Shown: positions 47,430 to 57,380 of the stretch, in pieces | Layout of the letters: every line of letters begins with the position of its first letter | Position numbering within the stretch: position 1 is the stretch's first letter | NCBI RefSeq assembly: GCF_002834385.1 | Contig: NZ_PITQ01000011.1 | Span: 124,001 to 188,000, forward strand | Length of the DNA stretch: 64,000 bases | From: Rahnella sp. AA | GTDB taxonomy: Bacteria; Pseudomonadota; Gammaproteobacteria; Enterobacterales; Enterobacteriaceae | Reading direction: 5' to 3' | Position numbers and translations under genes: made by a program | Notes under the pieces: model-generated | What the model saw: the letters and a program-made list of their open reading frames with translations, nothing else | What the model was told of the DNA's origin: nothing | The model's database searches: none

Positions 47430-47861
47430 ATGTTCTTTTCAGTCGGTCTTGAAACGCCTAAAGATGACAAAACAGCTTATGGCATGGTGGTGCCCGCATT
47501 CACTGCATTTGACTATGGATGCTTTTCCGCGGCGGATACGCGTGAAGAAATTGCGCCAATGGTGCGTGAGGCAATCCTGATGACGGTAGAGGATCTGCTC
47601 GAAAGCGAAAGATACGTAGTGGATGATATCTGTGATGCCGGGCATCTGGTTTATTCCGCCAACCCTGAGTATGCCGACTTTGATACCTGGTTTCTGATTG
47701 ATATCGATCTCTCAGAATTTGAAGGAAAGGCGCATCGTATTAATATTTCTCTGCCCGATACGTTGATCAAACGTATTGATAACAAAGTGAAAGAACATCC
47801 TTCTTATCGCGATCGCAGCCATTTTCTGGCGATGGCGGCACGGAAAGAATTGCTGGCCTGA
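47430..47861 (+). CDS. hicB: HicB-family antitoxin
   Basis: A 143-residue antitoxin with an N-terminal degraded RNase H-like domain that covers HicA (MVVPAFTAFDYGCFSAADTREE) and a C-terminal ribbon-helix-helix DNA-binding segment (HRINISLPDTLIKRIDNKVKEH). GGGAGG lies before ATG 47430. It should autorepress hicAB. The pair sits right after the proU terminator. Confidence 0.93.
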   Translation: MFFSVGLETPKDDKTAYGMVVPAFTAFDYGCFSAADTREEIAPMVREAILMTVEDLLESERYVVDDICDAGHLVYSANPEYADFDTWFLIDIDLSEFEGKAHRINISLPDTLIKRIDNKVKEHPSYRDRSHFLAMAARKELLA

Positions 47862-48029
47862 ATACCTTGCAGCAGGAACTTCCTCCTGCTGCATATCATC
47901 CTGTTTTTATGGCTATTACAAAACCCGATAGTTGCCATTAAAACTATTCATTGGTTTAATATTTCAACCAAAACGATAATCGTTTTTTCGCATTTCCCTA
48001 CCCTTCAATAAGATCCACTGATTCTCATT

Positions 48030-49214
48030 ATGAAAAAAACTACAACACATTCCCCGCTCAGCCCGGCGCTAATCATTCTGATGGCCGTCGCCACGGGGCT
48101 TGCCGTCGCCAGTAACTATTATCCGCAACCGCTGCTGGAAACCATTGCTCGCGCTTTTCACCTTTCCGTTAATCAGGCCGGTTTTATCGTCACCGTCGCT
48201 CAGCTGGGTTATGCCTGCGGGCTGATGTTTATCGTTCCGCTGGGCGATATGTTTGAGCGCCGCAGCCTGATTGTGCTGATGACACTTCTCTCTGCCGCGG
48301 GATTGCTGATCACCGCGATGGCACCGACGCTGACTATCATGCTGGTGGGGACGGCGCTGACCGGGCTATTCTCGGTGGTGGCGCAGATTCTGGTGCCGCT
48401 GGCGGCGACGCTGGCTGAACCGGAACGGCGCGGCAAAGTGGTCGGACTGATTATGTCCGGCCTGCTATTGGGTATTCTGCTTGCCCGGACGGTTGCCGGT
48501 GCGCTGGCGACAATCGGCGGCTGGCGTACGGTGTACTGGGTCGCCAGTGCGCTGATGATTATTATGGCGCTGGTGCTGTGGCGCAAACTGCCTAAACATC
48601 AGCAGCATACGGATCTGAACTATCCGCAACTACTCAAATCCATTTTCACGCTGTTTATCCACACACCCGTTTTACGCACCCGCGCGCTGATCGGCATGTT
48701 CTGTTTTGCCAACTTCAGCATTTTGTGGACGTCGATGGCTTTTCTGCTGGCAGGCCCGGCATATCACTATTCCGAAGGGGTGATTGGTCTGTTTGGTCTG
48801 GTCGGCGCGGCAGGCGCACTGGCCGCAACGCGCGCGGGGAACCTGGCAGATAAAGGTAAAGCGCACCTGACCACAACGGCAGGACTGGTTCTGCTCTTGC
48901 TTTCCTGGGCAGCGATTGCCTGGGGACAACATTCCGTTGTCTCGCTGGTTATCGGCATCATCATTTTGGACCTTTCGGTTCAGGGTGTGCATATCACTAA
49001 CCAAAGTGTGATCTATAAATCGATGCCGGAAGCACGTAATCGCCTGACCGCAGGGTACATGACGACGTACTTTATTGGCGGTGCGGTAGGGTCATTGGTG
49101 TCGGCTTCGGCCTATGAAATGGCGGGTTGGTATGGGGTCTCAGTGGCAGGCACCATCATGTGCGTACTGAATTTACTGGTTTGGTTGCAGGGGCATAAAT
49201 ACAAGCTGGCCTGA
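48030..49214 (+). CDS. ygaY: MFS transporter, YgaY-like
   Basis: A 394-residue, 12-TM major facilitator protein (NYYPQPLLETIARAFHLS, QLGYACGLMFIVPLGDMFERR, GRVVGLIMSGLLLGI-like helix 5). It occupies the position of E. coli ygaY, between proX and ygaZ, where the K-12 gene is broken; here it is intact. The substrate is unknown; the sequence family contains putative drug/sugar exporters. The assignment to ygaY rests mostly on synteny. Confidence 0.75.
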   Translation: MKKTTTHSPLSPALIILMAVATGLAVASNYYPQPLLETIARAFHLSVNQAGFIVTVAQLGYACGLMFIVPLGDMFERRSLIVLMTLLSAAGLLITAMAPTLTIMLVGTALTGLFSVVAQILVPLAATLAEPERRGKVVGLIMSGLLLGILLARTVAGALATIGGWRTVYWVASALMIIMALVLWRKLPKHQQHTDLNYPQLLKSIFTLFIHTPVLRTRALIGMFCFANFSILWTSMAFLLAGPAYHYSEGVIGLFGLVGAAGALAATRAGNLADKGKAHLTTTAGLVLLLLSWAAIAWGQHSVVSLVIGIIILDLSVQGVHITNQSVIYKSMPEARNRLTAGYMTTYFIGGAVGSLVSASAYEMAGWYGVSVAGTIMCVLNLLVWLQGHKYKLA

Positions 49215-49232
49215 TAACATATGGAACTACAC

Positions 49233-49257
49233 CAGGATGGAATCATCACCCATCCTG
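49233..49257. terminator. Hairpin after the MFS gene
   Basis: CAGGATGG and CCATCCTG, perfect 8-bp arms with a 9-nt loop, 18 nt after the stop codon. Followed by ATTAGC rather than a T run, so termination is uncertain. Confidence 0.5.
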
Positions 49258-49388
49258 ATTAGCTTGCGAATAATCATATTGGAAATTTATTTGAACCAAA
49301 GGGTGTTAACAATACTTCCAGTCTGGTAATGTTTGCACCATGAATTATTCGCCGGCTCTCATCCGGTTTTAAAATGTTTTAAACATCC

Positions 49389-50150
49389 ATGCACAGCAAC
49401 CCTGATCTCGAAGCGCCTGACCCCGTCCGCGTTTCCACTTTCGCACAAGGTATTACCGATAGCCTTCCTATCGTGATTGGTTATCTTCCTATCGCTTTTG
49501 CGTTCGGCCTCAGCGCCGTCAAACTCGGTTTCACGCCCGCTGAAAGTCTGCTGTTCTCAATACTTATCTACGCTGGCGCCAGTCAGTTTGTGATCACCGC
49601 GCTGCTCAGCGCCGGGATGTCCCTCTGGGTTTCCGCCCTCACCGTAATGGCCATGGACGTTCGCCATGTTCTGTACGGCCCTTCGCTGCGTAACCGTATT
49701 GCGGGAAAACTCAGCGGCAAAAAAACCGCACTCTGGGCGTTTGGTCTGACGGATGAAGTCTTCGCCGCCGCGACCACCAGGCTTATCCGCGATAACCGTA
49801 GCTGGAGCGAAAACTGGATGTGCGGCATCGCACTGTCCTCCTGGCTCTCGTGGGTTTTCGGTACGGCCGTCGGCGCACTATTTGGCAATGGTCCGCTGGA
49901 GAATTATCCCGCCGTTGAAGCCGCTCTCGGATTTATGTTGCCCGCCCTGTTCCTGAGTTTCCTGCTTGCCGCGTTTAAACGCCACCAGAGTATGGTGTTC
50001 GTCGCCTCACTCGCCGGCGCACTGGCCGGGTTATTGTTCTGGTCTATTCCTGCGGCTATCGGCTGCGGCCTTGGCGCAGGGTGCCTTGCCGCCCTTGTGC
50101 AACGTTCAGCCCCTCTCTCTGCGACGGAGGTCACCCCAGATGAGCACTAA
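49389..50150 (+). CDS. ygaZ: L-valine exporter subunit YgaZ (AzlC family)
   Basis: A 253-residue AzlC-family membrane protein (~5-6 TM). DSLPIVIGYLPIAFAFGLSA, YAGASQFVITALLSAG and MAMDVRHVLYGPSLRNRI are the conserved AzlC segments and match E. coli YgaZ. With YgaH it exports L-valine and other branched-chain residues. No strong ribosome site is visible before ATG 49389. It overlaps ygaH by 11 nt. Confidence 0.93.
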   Translation: MHSNPDLEAPDPVRVSTFAQGITDSLPIVIGYLPIAFAFGLSAVKLGFTPAESLLFSILIYAGASQFVITALLSAGMSLWVSALTVMAMDVRHVLYGPSLRNRIAGKLSGKKTALWAFGLTDEVFAAATTRLIRDNRSWSENWMCGIALSSWLSWVFGTAVGALFGNGPLENYPAVEAALGFMLPALFLSFLLAAFKRHQSMVFVASLAGALAGLLFWSIPAAIGCGLGAGCLAALVQRSAPLSATEVTPDEH

Positions 50151-50478
50151 CGTCATCCTGGTTTGTCTGATCGTCGGCACCGTCAATTACCTCTTTCGAT
50201 ATTTGCCATTGCGCCTGGGCGCACGGCAGAAATCGGGGCTGAAAAGTGGCCCGTTATCCCGCGTGCTCGACAGTATTGGTATCGCATCTATCTGTGCGTT
50301 ACTGGTGGTTTCCAGCACCCCGGAAATTCTGCGCGATCAGCAAAAACTGCTGCCTTCACTGGCCGGTTTCGTCCTGCTTGCGCTGATTTTCTGGCGAACC
50401 AAAAGCATCATTATCGCCACCCTGACCGGTGCTGTGGTTTACGGCCTGGTGTTCAAGGTGATGCTGCTGAGCGGGTGA
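50140..50478 (+). CDS. ygaH: L-valine exporter subunit YgaH (AzlD family)
   Basis: A 112-residue AzlD-family protein with 3-4 TM segments (TNVILVCLIVGTVNYLFRYLP, RVLDSIGIASICALLVVSS). ATG 50140 lies 7 nt after a GGAGG site inside the ygaZ end, so translation is coupled. It is the obligate partner of YgaZ. Confidence 0.93.
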   Translation: MSTNVILVCLIVGTVNYLFRYLPLRLGARQKSGLKSGPLSRVLDSIGIASICALLVVSSTPEILRDQQKLLPSLAGFVLLALIFWRTKSIIIATLTGAVVYGLVFKVMLLSG

Positions 50479-50654
50479 GGACTGTTTTTTTACCGTAGGG
50501 CAACAACAGGGCAAACTTTGCCGAATACTTTAAACATCGAATAATTCACTGGAGTTATGAAACACACTAATTGCTAAAGAATTGGTGATTCATGACATTG
50601 ATATTATTAATTACCATCGTTACTATGTCATCTGTAACTAATGAGGCTTCTCAT

Positions 50655-51176
50655 ATGGACAGTTCGTTCACGCCAATTGAAAACATGTTAAATTTCCGGG
50701 CCAAAAAGCAAAAAGACTTCCCTTATCAGGAAATTTTGCTCACCCGTTTGTGTATGCACATGCAAAGTAAATTGCTTGAAAACCGCAATAAAATGCTGAA
50801 AGCGCAAGGGATTAATGAAACGCTGTTTATGGCGCTCCTGACACTCGATGCGCAGGAAAGCCACAGCATTCAGCCTTCAGAGCTAAGCTCTGCGCTGGGT
50901 TCTTCACGCACCAACGCTACCCGCATTGCGGATGAGTTGGAAAAGCGCGGATGGATTGAACGCCGTGAAAGCGATAACGACCGCCGGTGCCTGCATTTGC
51001 ATCTGACGGCAGACGGTGAAGCCTTTATCCAGAAGTTACTGCCGCCTCAACATAAGAGCCTGCATTTTCTTTGGTCAACTTTAGACGCAGATGAACAGAA
51101 GCAGTTAGAGACCCTGACGCGCAAACTGTTAACTCGCCTTGATCAGATGGATGCGACAGCACTACAACAATTCTAA
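50655..51176 (+). CDS. mprA: MarR-family repressor MprA (EmrR)
   Basis: A 173-residue winged-helix repressor of the emr multidrug operon. [33 protein letters not shown] and the DNA-reading [24 protein letters not shown] wing match E. coli MprA/EmrR. It is released by uncouplers and aromatic drugs. ATG 50655 is chosen by homology, with GAGG upstream. It is the first gene of mprA-OMF-emrA-emrB, 23 nt before the OMF gene. Confidence 0.94.
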   Translation: MDSSFTPIENMLNFRAKKQKDFPYQEILLTRLCMHMQSKLLENRNKMLKAQGINETLFMALLTLDAQESHSIQPSELSSALGSSRTNATRIADELEKRGWIERRESDNDRRCLHLHLTADGEAFIQKLLPPQHKSLHFLWSTLDADEQKQLETLTRKLLTRLDQMDATALQQF

Positions 51177-51199
51177 ATTTCTGTTCAGGTAAACCACAC

Positions 51200-52654
51200 A
51201 TGTCACTCCAAGCTCGCTGGAGGCTTACGCCGCTGTTTGCCGTTTTGATTTTGGCTGGCTGCGCCTCCAGTAACAATATTGCTCCTCAGTCGTCGCTGCT
51301 GAATACGCAACAGCTTCATCTGCAGCCAGCAAAAGTCAGTTCTCTGACCATCGGCCCACAGTGGTGGCGTAGTCTCAATGACCCGCAGCTCGATAATCTG
51401 ATGACCACGACGTTGCAAAACTCGCCGTCATTGCGCCAGGCTGGCGCGCGCGTACGTGAAGCACAAAGCGTGATGGGAGAAGCTGACGCGGCCAACGGCC
51501 CATATCTGGATCTGAATGGTTCAACACGGCGTGAGCGTGTAGCAAAAAACACAATCCCCCCGTTCCTGACCAGCTACCCCGAAGCGCCGATCTACGACAG
51601 CAGCAACAGCCTCGGGCTGAATCTGAGCTATGAGTTTGACTGGTGGGGTAAATACCGCAATCAGGTGAATGCCGCGAAAGCACAGGTGGATTCTGCCCGT
51701 GCCGAACAGGCTGAAGCCGCTCTGACGCTGACCAGTTCGGTCGCGTCAGCCTATTATCAGTTGCAGGCCAATCTGGCATTACAAGATGTTCTGCAACGTG
51801 AAGTGGATAACAATCAGCATCTGGCGGATCTGCGCAAAGCGCAATATCAGGCGGGTGTGTATGGTATTGAAATCCCGCAACAGACACAGGCTCAGGCCGA
51901 CAGTGCTAAACAGCAAATCATCAACCTGAAAGCCCAGACCGAACAGCTGAGACATCAGCTTTCCGCGCTGGCTGGTAAGGGGCCTGATGCGATGAACGGG
52001 CTGCACGCCGTGGCATTGCCGCCGTCTGAAGCGCTGGCACCGAAAGGCGAGCTGACGCTCGATTTGCTCGGTAAACGCCCGGACATTACTGCGCAGCGGG
52101 ATCTGATGGAATCTTATTCCCAGCGCGTCAGTGCGGCCAAAAAAGAGTTCTACCCCAGCCTTTCCATCAGTGCTTTTGGCGGTCTGACGACCACCAACTA
52201 CGGCGGCACCAGCCCGAATCTTCTGGAAGCCGCCAGTAAAGCCTGGAATATCACACCGGCGATTTCGCTGCCGATTTTCCACGCGGGCGCACTGCGTTCC
52301 AAGTTGGGAGAAGAGTCCGCGTTATATGACCAGTCCGTTGAGTCCTATAACCAGACCATCCTGAGCGCCATCCAGCAAACTGCGGATGCCATTACGCTTT
52401 CGAAAAGCAGCGTTGAACAATTGCAGCAGGCTTCTTCTGCCGCTAAATCGCTGGAAGAGGTGTATCGCGTTTCGGATGCAAGATACAACGCTGGCATCAT
52501 CGGACGGGACCAGCTGTTAACCAGTCAGTCAGCGCTCCTGCAACAGCAGCAAGCGCAACTTAATGCCAGCAGTCAGTTAATGCAGGCAAAAATTAGTCTC
52601 ATTCGTGCGCTTGGGGGTGGCTATCAGGCCCCGGCTGCAGACCAAAAATCATAA
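51200..52654 (+). CDS. Outer-membrane efflux lipoprotein (NodT/OprM-type factor) in the emr operon
   Basis: A 484-residue outer-membrane factor. The lipoprotein signal LILAGC places the acylated Cys at residue 21. Two OEP repeats follow (~65-250 and ~275-475): GPQWWRSLNDPQLDNLM, LNLSYEFDWWGKYRNQV, LLGKRPDITAQRDLMESYSQRV. It forms the outer-membrane duct of tripartite pumps. In E. coli EmrAB uses TolC encoded elsewhere; here a dedicated factor sits between mprA and emrA, 25 nt before the latter. Confidence 0.9.
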   Translation: MSLQARWRLTPLFAVLILAGCASSNNIAPQSSLLNTQQLHLQPAKVSSLTIGPQWWRSLNDPQLDNLMTTTLQNSPSLRQAGARVREAQSVMGEADAANGPYLDLNGSTRRERVAKNTIPPFLTSYPEAPIYDSSNSLGLNLSYEFDWWGKYRNQVNAAKAQVDSARAEQAEAALTLTSSVASAYYQLQANLALQDVLQREVDNNQHLADLRKAQYQAGVYGIEIPQQTQAQADSAKQQIINLKAQTEQLRHQLSALAGKGPDAMNGLHAVALPPSEALAPKGELTLDLLGKRPDITAQRDLMESYSQRVSAAKKEFYPSLSISAFGGLTTTNYGGTSPNLLEAASKAWNITPAISLPIFHAGALRSKLGEESALYDQSVESYNQTILSAIQQTADAITLSKSSVEQLQQASSAAKSLEEVYRVSDARYNAGIIGRDQLLTSQSALLQQQQAQLNASSQLMQAKISLIRALGGGYQAPAADQKS

Positions 52655-52679
52655 TAAAAGACTCAGTGTGGAGAAGACC

Positions 52680-53855
52680 ATGAGCGCAAATGCCGAAACT
52701 CAGGCAACGCCGCAAGCTCCGAAAAATAAGAAGAAAACGCGCAAAGTCGCGATGCTCTTGTTAACCGGGATTTTCATTATTATCGCCATTGCCTATCTGT
52801 TTTACTGGCTGCTGGTATTACGTCATTTCCAGGCTACTGACGATGCTTATGTTGCCGGTAATCAGGTTCAGATTATGGCGCAGGTGTCGGGTAGCGTGAC
52901 CGATGTGAACTTCGACAGCACCGACTTTGTCAAAAAAGGCGACGTGCTGGTGACTATCGATCCGACCGATGCGGAACAGGCGTTTGAACGTTCTAAAACG
53001 GCGCTGGCGAACAGCGTGCGTCAGACGCATCAGTTGATCATTAACGGCAAACAGTATCAGGCAAATATCGCTCTGCGTGCGACGCAACTGCAACAGGCGC
53101 AGTCTGACCTGAAACGCCGTATCGTGCTGGGCAACGTTGACGCCATTGGCCGTGAAGAACTGCAACACGCCCGTGACGCCGTGGATACCGCGAAAGCGCA
53201 ATATGATGTCGCCGTGCAGCAATACAACGCCAATCAGGCGATGGTGCTGGATACGCCGGTCGCTGAACAGCCGCAAGTTTTGCAGGCTGCTGCGCAGGTT
53301 CGTGATGCATGGCTCGCACTGCAACGGACTAAAGTACGCAGCCCGATTGACGGTTTTGTTTCGCGCCGCGCCGTACAGGTCGGTCAGCAGATCAACACGT
53401 CTACATCCCTGATGGCCGTTGTGCCCGCAAATCACATCTGGGTGGATGCCAACTTCAAAGAAACCCAGCTGGAAAATATGCGTATTGGCCAGATGGCCAC
53501 CGTGGTCAGCGATATGTACGGCGACAACGTGAAATATCACGGCAAAGTGGTCGGTATGGACATGGGGACTGGCGGTGCGTTCTCACTGCTGCCGGCTCAG
53601 AACGCGACGGGCAACTGGATCAAAGTGGTTCAGCGCCTGCCGGTACGTATTGAGCTTAACGAACAGGAAGTCGCTGAACACCCGCTGCGTATCGGTTTAT
53701 CCACGCTGGTAACAGTCGATACTCAGAACCGGGATGGTCTCGTACTGGCAGATAAAGTCCGTACCGAACCGTTGTACCAGACCTCAGCGCTGACGCTGGA
53801 TCTGGCTCCGGCCAACGCCATCATTGCTGACGTTATTCATGCAAATGCAGGCTAA
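52680..53855 (+). CDS. emrA: Multidrug efflux periplasmic adaptor EmrA
   Basis: A 391-residue membrane-fusion protein: short cytoplasmic tail, one TM (~23-45), split biotinyl-lipoyl domain (ATDDAYVAGNQVQIMAQVSG and KVRSPIDGFVSRRAVQVGQQ) flanking a long alpha-hairpin, then a beta-barrel domain. Matches EmrA. It links EmrB to the outer-membrane factor. emrB starts 17 nt later. Confidence 0.94.
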   Translation: MSANAETQATPQAPKNKKKTRKVAMLLLTGIFIIIAIAYLFYWLLVLRHFQATDDAYVAGNQVQIMAQVSGSVTDVNFDSTDFVKKGDVLVTIDPTDAEQAFERSKTALANSVRQTHQLIINGKQYQANIALRATQLQQAQSDLKRRIVLGNVDAIGREELQHARDAVDTAKAQYDVAVQQYNANQAMVLDTPVAEQPQVLQAAAQVRDAWLALQRTKVRSPIDGFVSRRAVQVGQQINTSTSLMAVVPANHIWVDANFKETQLENMRIGQMATVVSDMYGDNVKYHGKVVGMDMGTGGAFSLLPAQNATGNWIKVVQRLPVRIELNEQEVAEHPLRIGLSTLVTVDTQNRDGLVLADKVRTEPLYQTSALTLDLAPANAIIADVIHANAG

Positions 53856-53872
53856 AACCTCCGGAGGCCTCT

Positions 53873-55408
53873 GTGGCAAATAAACCGCTGGCAGGCGCAC
53901 CGCTGGCCTGGATGACGGTGGCTTTGTCTATGGCCACCTTTATGCAGGTACTGGACTCGACGATCGCCAATGTGGCGATCCCGACCATTGCCGGGAATCT
54001 GGGTGCCTCGAACTCACAGGGCACCTGGGTGATTACCTCGTTCGGGGTGGCAAACGCCATCTCGATCCCCATCACCGGCTGGCTGGCAAAGCGCATCGGT
54101 GAGGTCAAACTGTTCCTGTGGTCAACAGTGCTGTTTGCTCTCGCCTCCTGGCTTTGCGGGATGTCCAATAGCCTGGAAATGCTGATCTTCTTCCGTGTGC
54201 TGCAAGGCGTGGTGGCAGGTCCGCTGATCCCGTTATCACAAAGTTTGCTACTGAATAACTATCCACCGGCCAAGCGAAGTACCGCGCTCGCGCTCTGGTC
54301 GATGACGGTGATCGTTGCCCCGATTTGCGGGCCGATCCTCGGCGGTTATATCAGTGATAACTTCCACTGGGGATGGATCTTCTTCATCAACGTGCCGATC
54401 GCTATCGTGGTTGTTGTGTTGACGCTGAGAACACTGAAAGGTCGTGAAACCGCCACGCAGATCCGTCCAATCGACAGCGTCGGGCTGGTGTTACTGGTGC
54501 TGGGCATTGGTGCATTGCAGGTTATGCTCGACCGGGGCAAAGAGCTGGACTGGTTTAACTCGACGGAAATTATCGTACTGGCGGTCGTGGCGGTGGTGGC
54601 ACTCTGCTTCCTTGTGGTTTGGGAGCTAACCGACGACCACCCGATAGTCGACCTGTCGCTGTTTAAATCACGAAACTTCACTATCGGCGTGTTGTGTATC
54701 AGCCTGGCCTATATGCTCTACTTCGGCGCGATTGTATTGCTGCCGCAGCTCTTGCAGGAGGTTTATGGTTATACCGCCACCTGGGCAGGTCTGGCGTCAG
54801 CGCCAGTCGGTATTTTGCCGGTACTGATGTCGCCGATTATCGGGCGTTTCGCGCATCGTCTGGATATGCGAAAACTGGTGACGTTCAGCTTTATTATGTA
54901 CGCCTATTGTTTCTTCTGGCGCGCCTATACATTCGAACCGGGGATGGATTTTGGTGCCGCAGCGTGGCCGCAGTTTATTCAGGGCTTCGCGGTAGGCTGC
55001 TTCTTTATGCCGCTGACCACCATTATTCTGTCAGGTCTGCCGCCGGAGCGTATGGCAGCGGCGTCCAGTTTATCGAACTTTATTCGTACGCTGGCAGGTT
55101 CGATTGGTACGTCGATCACAACCACGATGTGGTCAGACCGGGAATCGCTGCACCATGCACAGCTGACGGAAAATGTTACGCCGTTTAATCCGGCAGCAAC
55201 GCAGACTTACCATCAGCTGGAAGGCATCGGGATGAGCCATCAGCAGGCTTCCGGCTGGATAGCACGGGAAATCACTAATCAGGGGTTAATTATCTCTGCC
55301 AATGAAATCTTCTGGTTATCCGGTGGCGCATTCCTGGTGTTGCTGATCTTAATCTGGTTCGCCCGTCCTCCATTCAGCAGTGGCGGCGGTGCTGGCGGTG
55401 CTCACTGA
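53873..55408 (+). CDS. emrB: Multidrug efflux MFS transporter EmrB
   Basis: A 511-residue, 14-TM drug:H+ antiporter-2 transporter. The DHA2 motif LDSTIANVAIPTI and motif C region (LWSMTVIVAPICGPILGGYI) are present. Start GTG 53873 follows GGAGG. Exports hydrophobic drugs and uncouplers through EmrA. A rho-independent terminator follows. Confidence 0.95.
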   Translation: MANKPLAGAPLAWMTVALSMATFMQVLDSTIANVAIPTIAGNLGASNSQGTWVITSFGVANAISIPITGWLAKRIGEVKLFLWSTVLFALASWLCGMSNSLEMLIFFRVLQGVVAGPLIPLSQSLLLNNYPPAKRSTALALWSMTVIVAPICGPILGGYISDNFHWGWIFFINVPIAIVVVVLTLRTLKGRETATQIRPIDSVGLVLLVLGIGALQVMLDRGKELDWFNSTEIIVLAVVAVVALCFLVVWELTDDHPIVDLSLFKSRNFTIGVLCISLAYMLYFGAIVLLPQLLQEVYGYTATWAGLASAPVGILPVLMSPIIGRFAHRLDMRKLVTFSFIMYAYCFFWRAYTFEPGMDFGAAAWPQFIQGFAVGCFFMPLTTIILSGLPPERMAAASSLSNFIRTLAGSIGTSITTTMWSDRESLHHAQLTENVTPFNPAATQTYHQLEGIGMSHQQASGWIAREITNQGLIISANEIFWLSGGAFLVLLILIWFARPPFSSGGGAGGAH

Positions 55409-55436
55409 TTCAGGCAATCAGTGAATCTCAGAAAGC

Positions 55437-55467
55437 AAAACGGACGCCTGATGCGTCCGTTTTTTTA
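55437..55467 (+). terminator. Rho-independent terminator of the emr operon
   Basis: AAAACGGACGC and GCGTCCGTTTT arms with a 5-nt loop and a run of T. The A-rich left flank lets it also serve the converging yfiF gene. Confidence 0.92.
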
Positions 55468-55483
55468 TTTCAGAATCAGCCAG

Positions 55484-56587
55484 TTATGCCTGATTCTGAC
55501 GCCACCATTCGGCCAGTAAAATCCCGGTTGCAACAGAAACGTTGAGGCTTTCAACTTTGCCGGTACCGCCGATGGACACGCTCAGGTCGCCCTGCTGCCA
55601 TGCGCTGTCGGACAAACCGTCACTCTCTTCGCCCAGCACCAGAACCATTTTGGCTGGCAGCTCCGCTTTACCGAGTGCCGTGCCTTTATGGCTGGATGTC
55701 GTGACGATGGTGTAACCGGCTTTGCGGAACGTCGCCAGCACATCCAGGAAGTTATCCGCATTGATCGCTTTAACGTGTTCTGCACCACCTTCAGCGGTAC
55801 GTACAGCGGCACCGGACTCCAGCTGCGCCGGATCCTGAACCAGCATCCCGTTGATACCAAAATGCGCACAAGATCGCATGATACCGCCGAGGTTGTGCGG
55901 GTTACCGACGTTTTCCAGCGCCAGCACGCAGTCTTTCGCTGGCGCAGTTTGCAGATAGGTTTCTGCATCCAGACCCTGACGTTTTTTAATCAGGAAACAC
56001 ACACCACCGTGGTGTTCCGTGCCGGAAGCTTTCACCAGCTCTTCGTCTTCAACCACATGATACGCTTTGCGGTTTGCCGCCATCCAGCGCAGCGCTTCAC
56101 GAAAACGCGGAGTCACTGATTGCACAAACCACGCGCGTACAATGGCGTCAGGGCGGCTGGCAAACAGCGCCTGACAGGCATTTTCGCCATAAACGCGGGT
56201 TTCTTCCTGACGCTGACGACGTAACTGTTCAGGATCGATGAAACTTTTGCCACTGATACCACCGTGATCCGGTACGGATTCATCCGCCGGTGCACGTGAA
56301 ACGGTTTTCCACGGTGAAGAGTAAGGGCCGTCATCATCGCGTGCCGGACGACGCGGACGATCGTCACCACGACGTGGCGCCGGGCCGCGGGAATCACCAC
56401 GGGGATCGCTGCTGCGGCGCTCATTGCGGCGGGCATCATCGGGACGGGAACCCTGGCGTGATTTGTCGCCCGGACGTCCTTTATTGTTGGAAGGACGTTT
56501 ATCGTTATTGCGGTTATCGCCGTCGTCGTCACTACGGACGTACATCACTTTGACTTTGCCGTTTTTGCCACTGAATGAATCGTTCAT
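55484..56587 (-). CDS. yfiF: SpoU-family RNA methyltransferase YfiF
   Basis: A 367-residue protein with a long, highly charged Arg/Asp-rich disordered N-terminus (~1-110), a small substrate-binding domain ([16 protein letters not shown]) and a C-terminal SPOUT knot (~200-365; [51 protein letters not shown]). It matches E. coli YfiF; its RNA target is not established as far as I know. ATG 56587 has GGAGAG upstream. Confidence 0.9.
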   Translation of the reverse strand: MNDSFSGKNGKVKVMYVRSDDDGDNRNNDKRPSNNKGRPGDKSRQGSRPDDARRNERRSSDPRGDSRGPAPRRGDDRPRRPARDDDGPYSSPWKTVSRAPADESVPDHGGISGKSFIDPEQLRRQRQEETRVYGENACQALFASRPDAIVRAWFVQSVTPRFREALRWMAANRKAYHVVEDEELVKASGTEHHGGVCFLIKKRQGLDAETYLQTAPAKDCVLALENVGNPHNLGGIMRSCAHFGINGMLVQDPAQLESGAAVRTAEGGAEHVKAINADNFLDVLATFRKAGYTIVTTSSHKGTALGKAELPAKMVLVLGEESDGLSDSAWQQGDLSVSIGGTGKVESLNVSVATGILLAEWWRQNQA

Positions 56588-56831
56588 TTCTCTCTCCACC
56601 TACGCGCAGGGCGCGAAGATTACCTGATGTCTGTGAGCTAAGCCACAGGCTTTGGACCAAAAGCTAAAAACTATCGTATTCATTGAATAAACCACGTTGT
56701 TTACGTGACCTGTCGCCCCCATACTTACAACATATAAGTAACATATCAGCCGTTTTGTTTACCGCTTTTAGGGATAAAACCGGGGTTCTGGTTGATACCA
56801 TTCTCACGTTAAGCAATGTAGAGGCTATTTT

Positions 56832-57251
56832 ATGAATACGGTTTGTTCATCATGCCAGGCCACCAACCGCCTGCCTGAGGATCGTATCGACGACGGCGCG
56901 AAATGCGGCCGCTGCGGTCATGCACTTTTTGAAGGTGATGTCGTTCACGCCACGGCGGCCACTTTGGACAAATATCTGCAAGACGATCTGCCGGTTGTCG
57001 TCGACTTTTGGGCCCCGTGGTGCGGCCCTTGCGTTAACTTCGCGCCAATTTTTGAAGACGTTGCGCAGGAACGCGCCGGTAAAATCCGTTTTATTAAGGT
57101 TAATACCGAAGCGGAACCAGAACTGAGCGCGCGGTTCCGTATCCGCAGTATTCCGACCATTATGGTGTTTAATGAAGGCAAAATGGTCGATATGTTGAGT
57201 GGTGCAATGCCTAAAGCCCCATTCAACAACTGGCTCAATGAATCATTGTAA
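56832..57251 (+). CDS. trxC: Thioredoxin 2
   Basis: A 139-residue TrxC. The N-terminal zinc ribbon has C5, C8, C25 and C28 (CSSC, CGRC), and the thioredoxin fold carries W63-C64-G65-P66-C67. OxyR-controlled in E. coli; reduces protein disulfides during oxidative stress. Divergent from yfiF as in E. coli. Confidence 0.96.
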   Translation: MNTVCSSCQATNRLPEDRIDDGAKCGRCGHALFEGDVVHATAATLDKYLQDDLPVVVDFWAPWCGPCVNFAPIFEDVAQERAGKIRFIKVNTEAEPELSARFRIRSIPTIMVFNEGKMVDMLSGAMPKAPFNNWLNESL

Positions 57252-57278
57252 CGCATAAGCTGCCATAAAGCCCTGCTG

Positions 57279-57306
57279 AAGGCCCGTCACCGTACGGGCC
57301 TTTTTC
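57279..57306 (+). terminator. Rho-independent terminator of trxC
   Basis: AAGGCCCGT-CACCGT-ACGGGCCTT followed by TTT, 28 nt after the stop codon. Confidence 0.9.
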
Positions 57307-57380
57307 TGTTATCCACAGATGCCGCTTGCCAGCCACCTGCGGGTGATTAGAATAGCCGTTTTTCGTTAACCGGAATGCTT

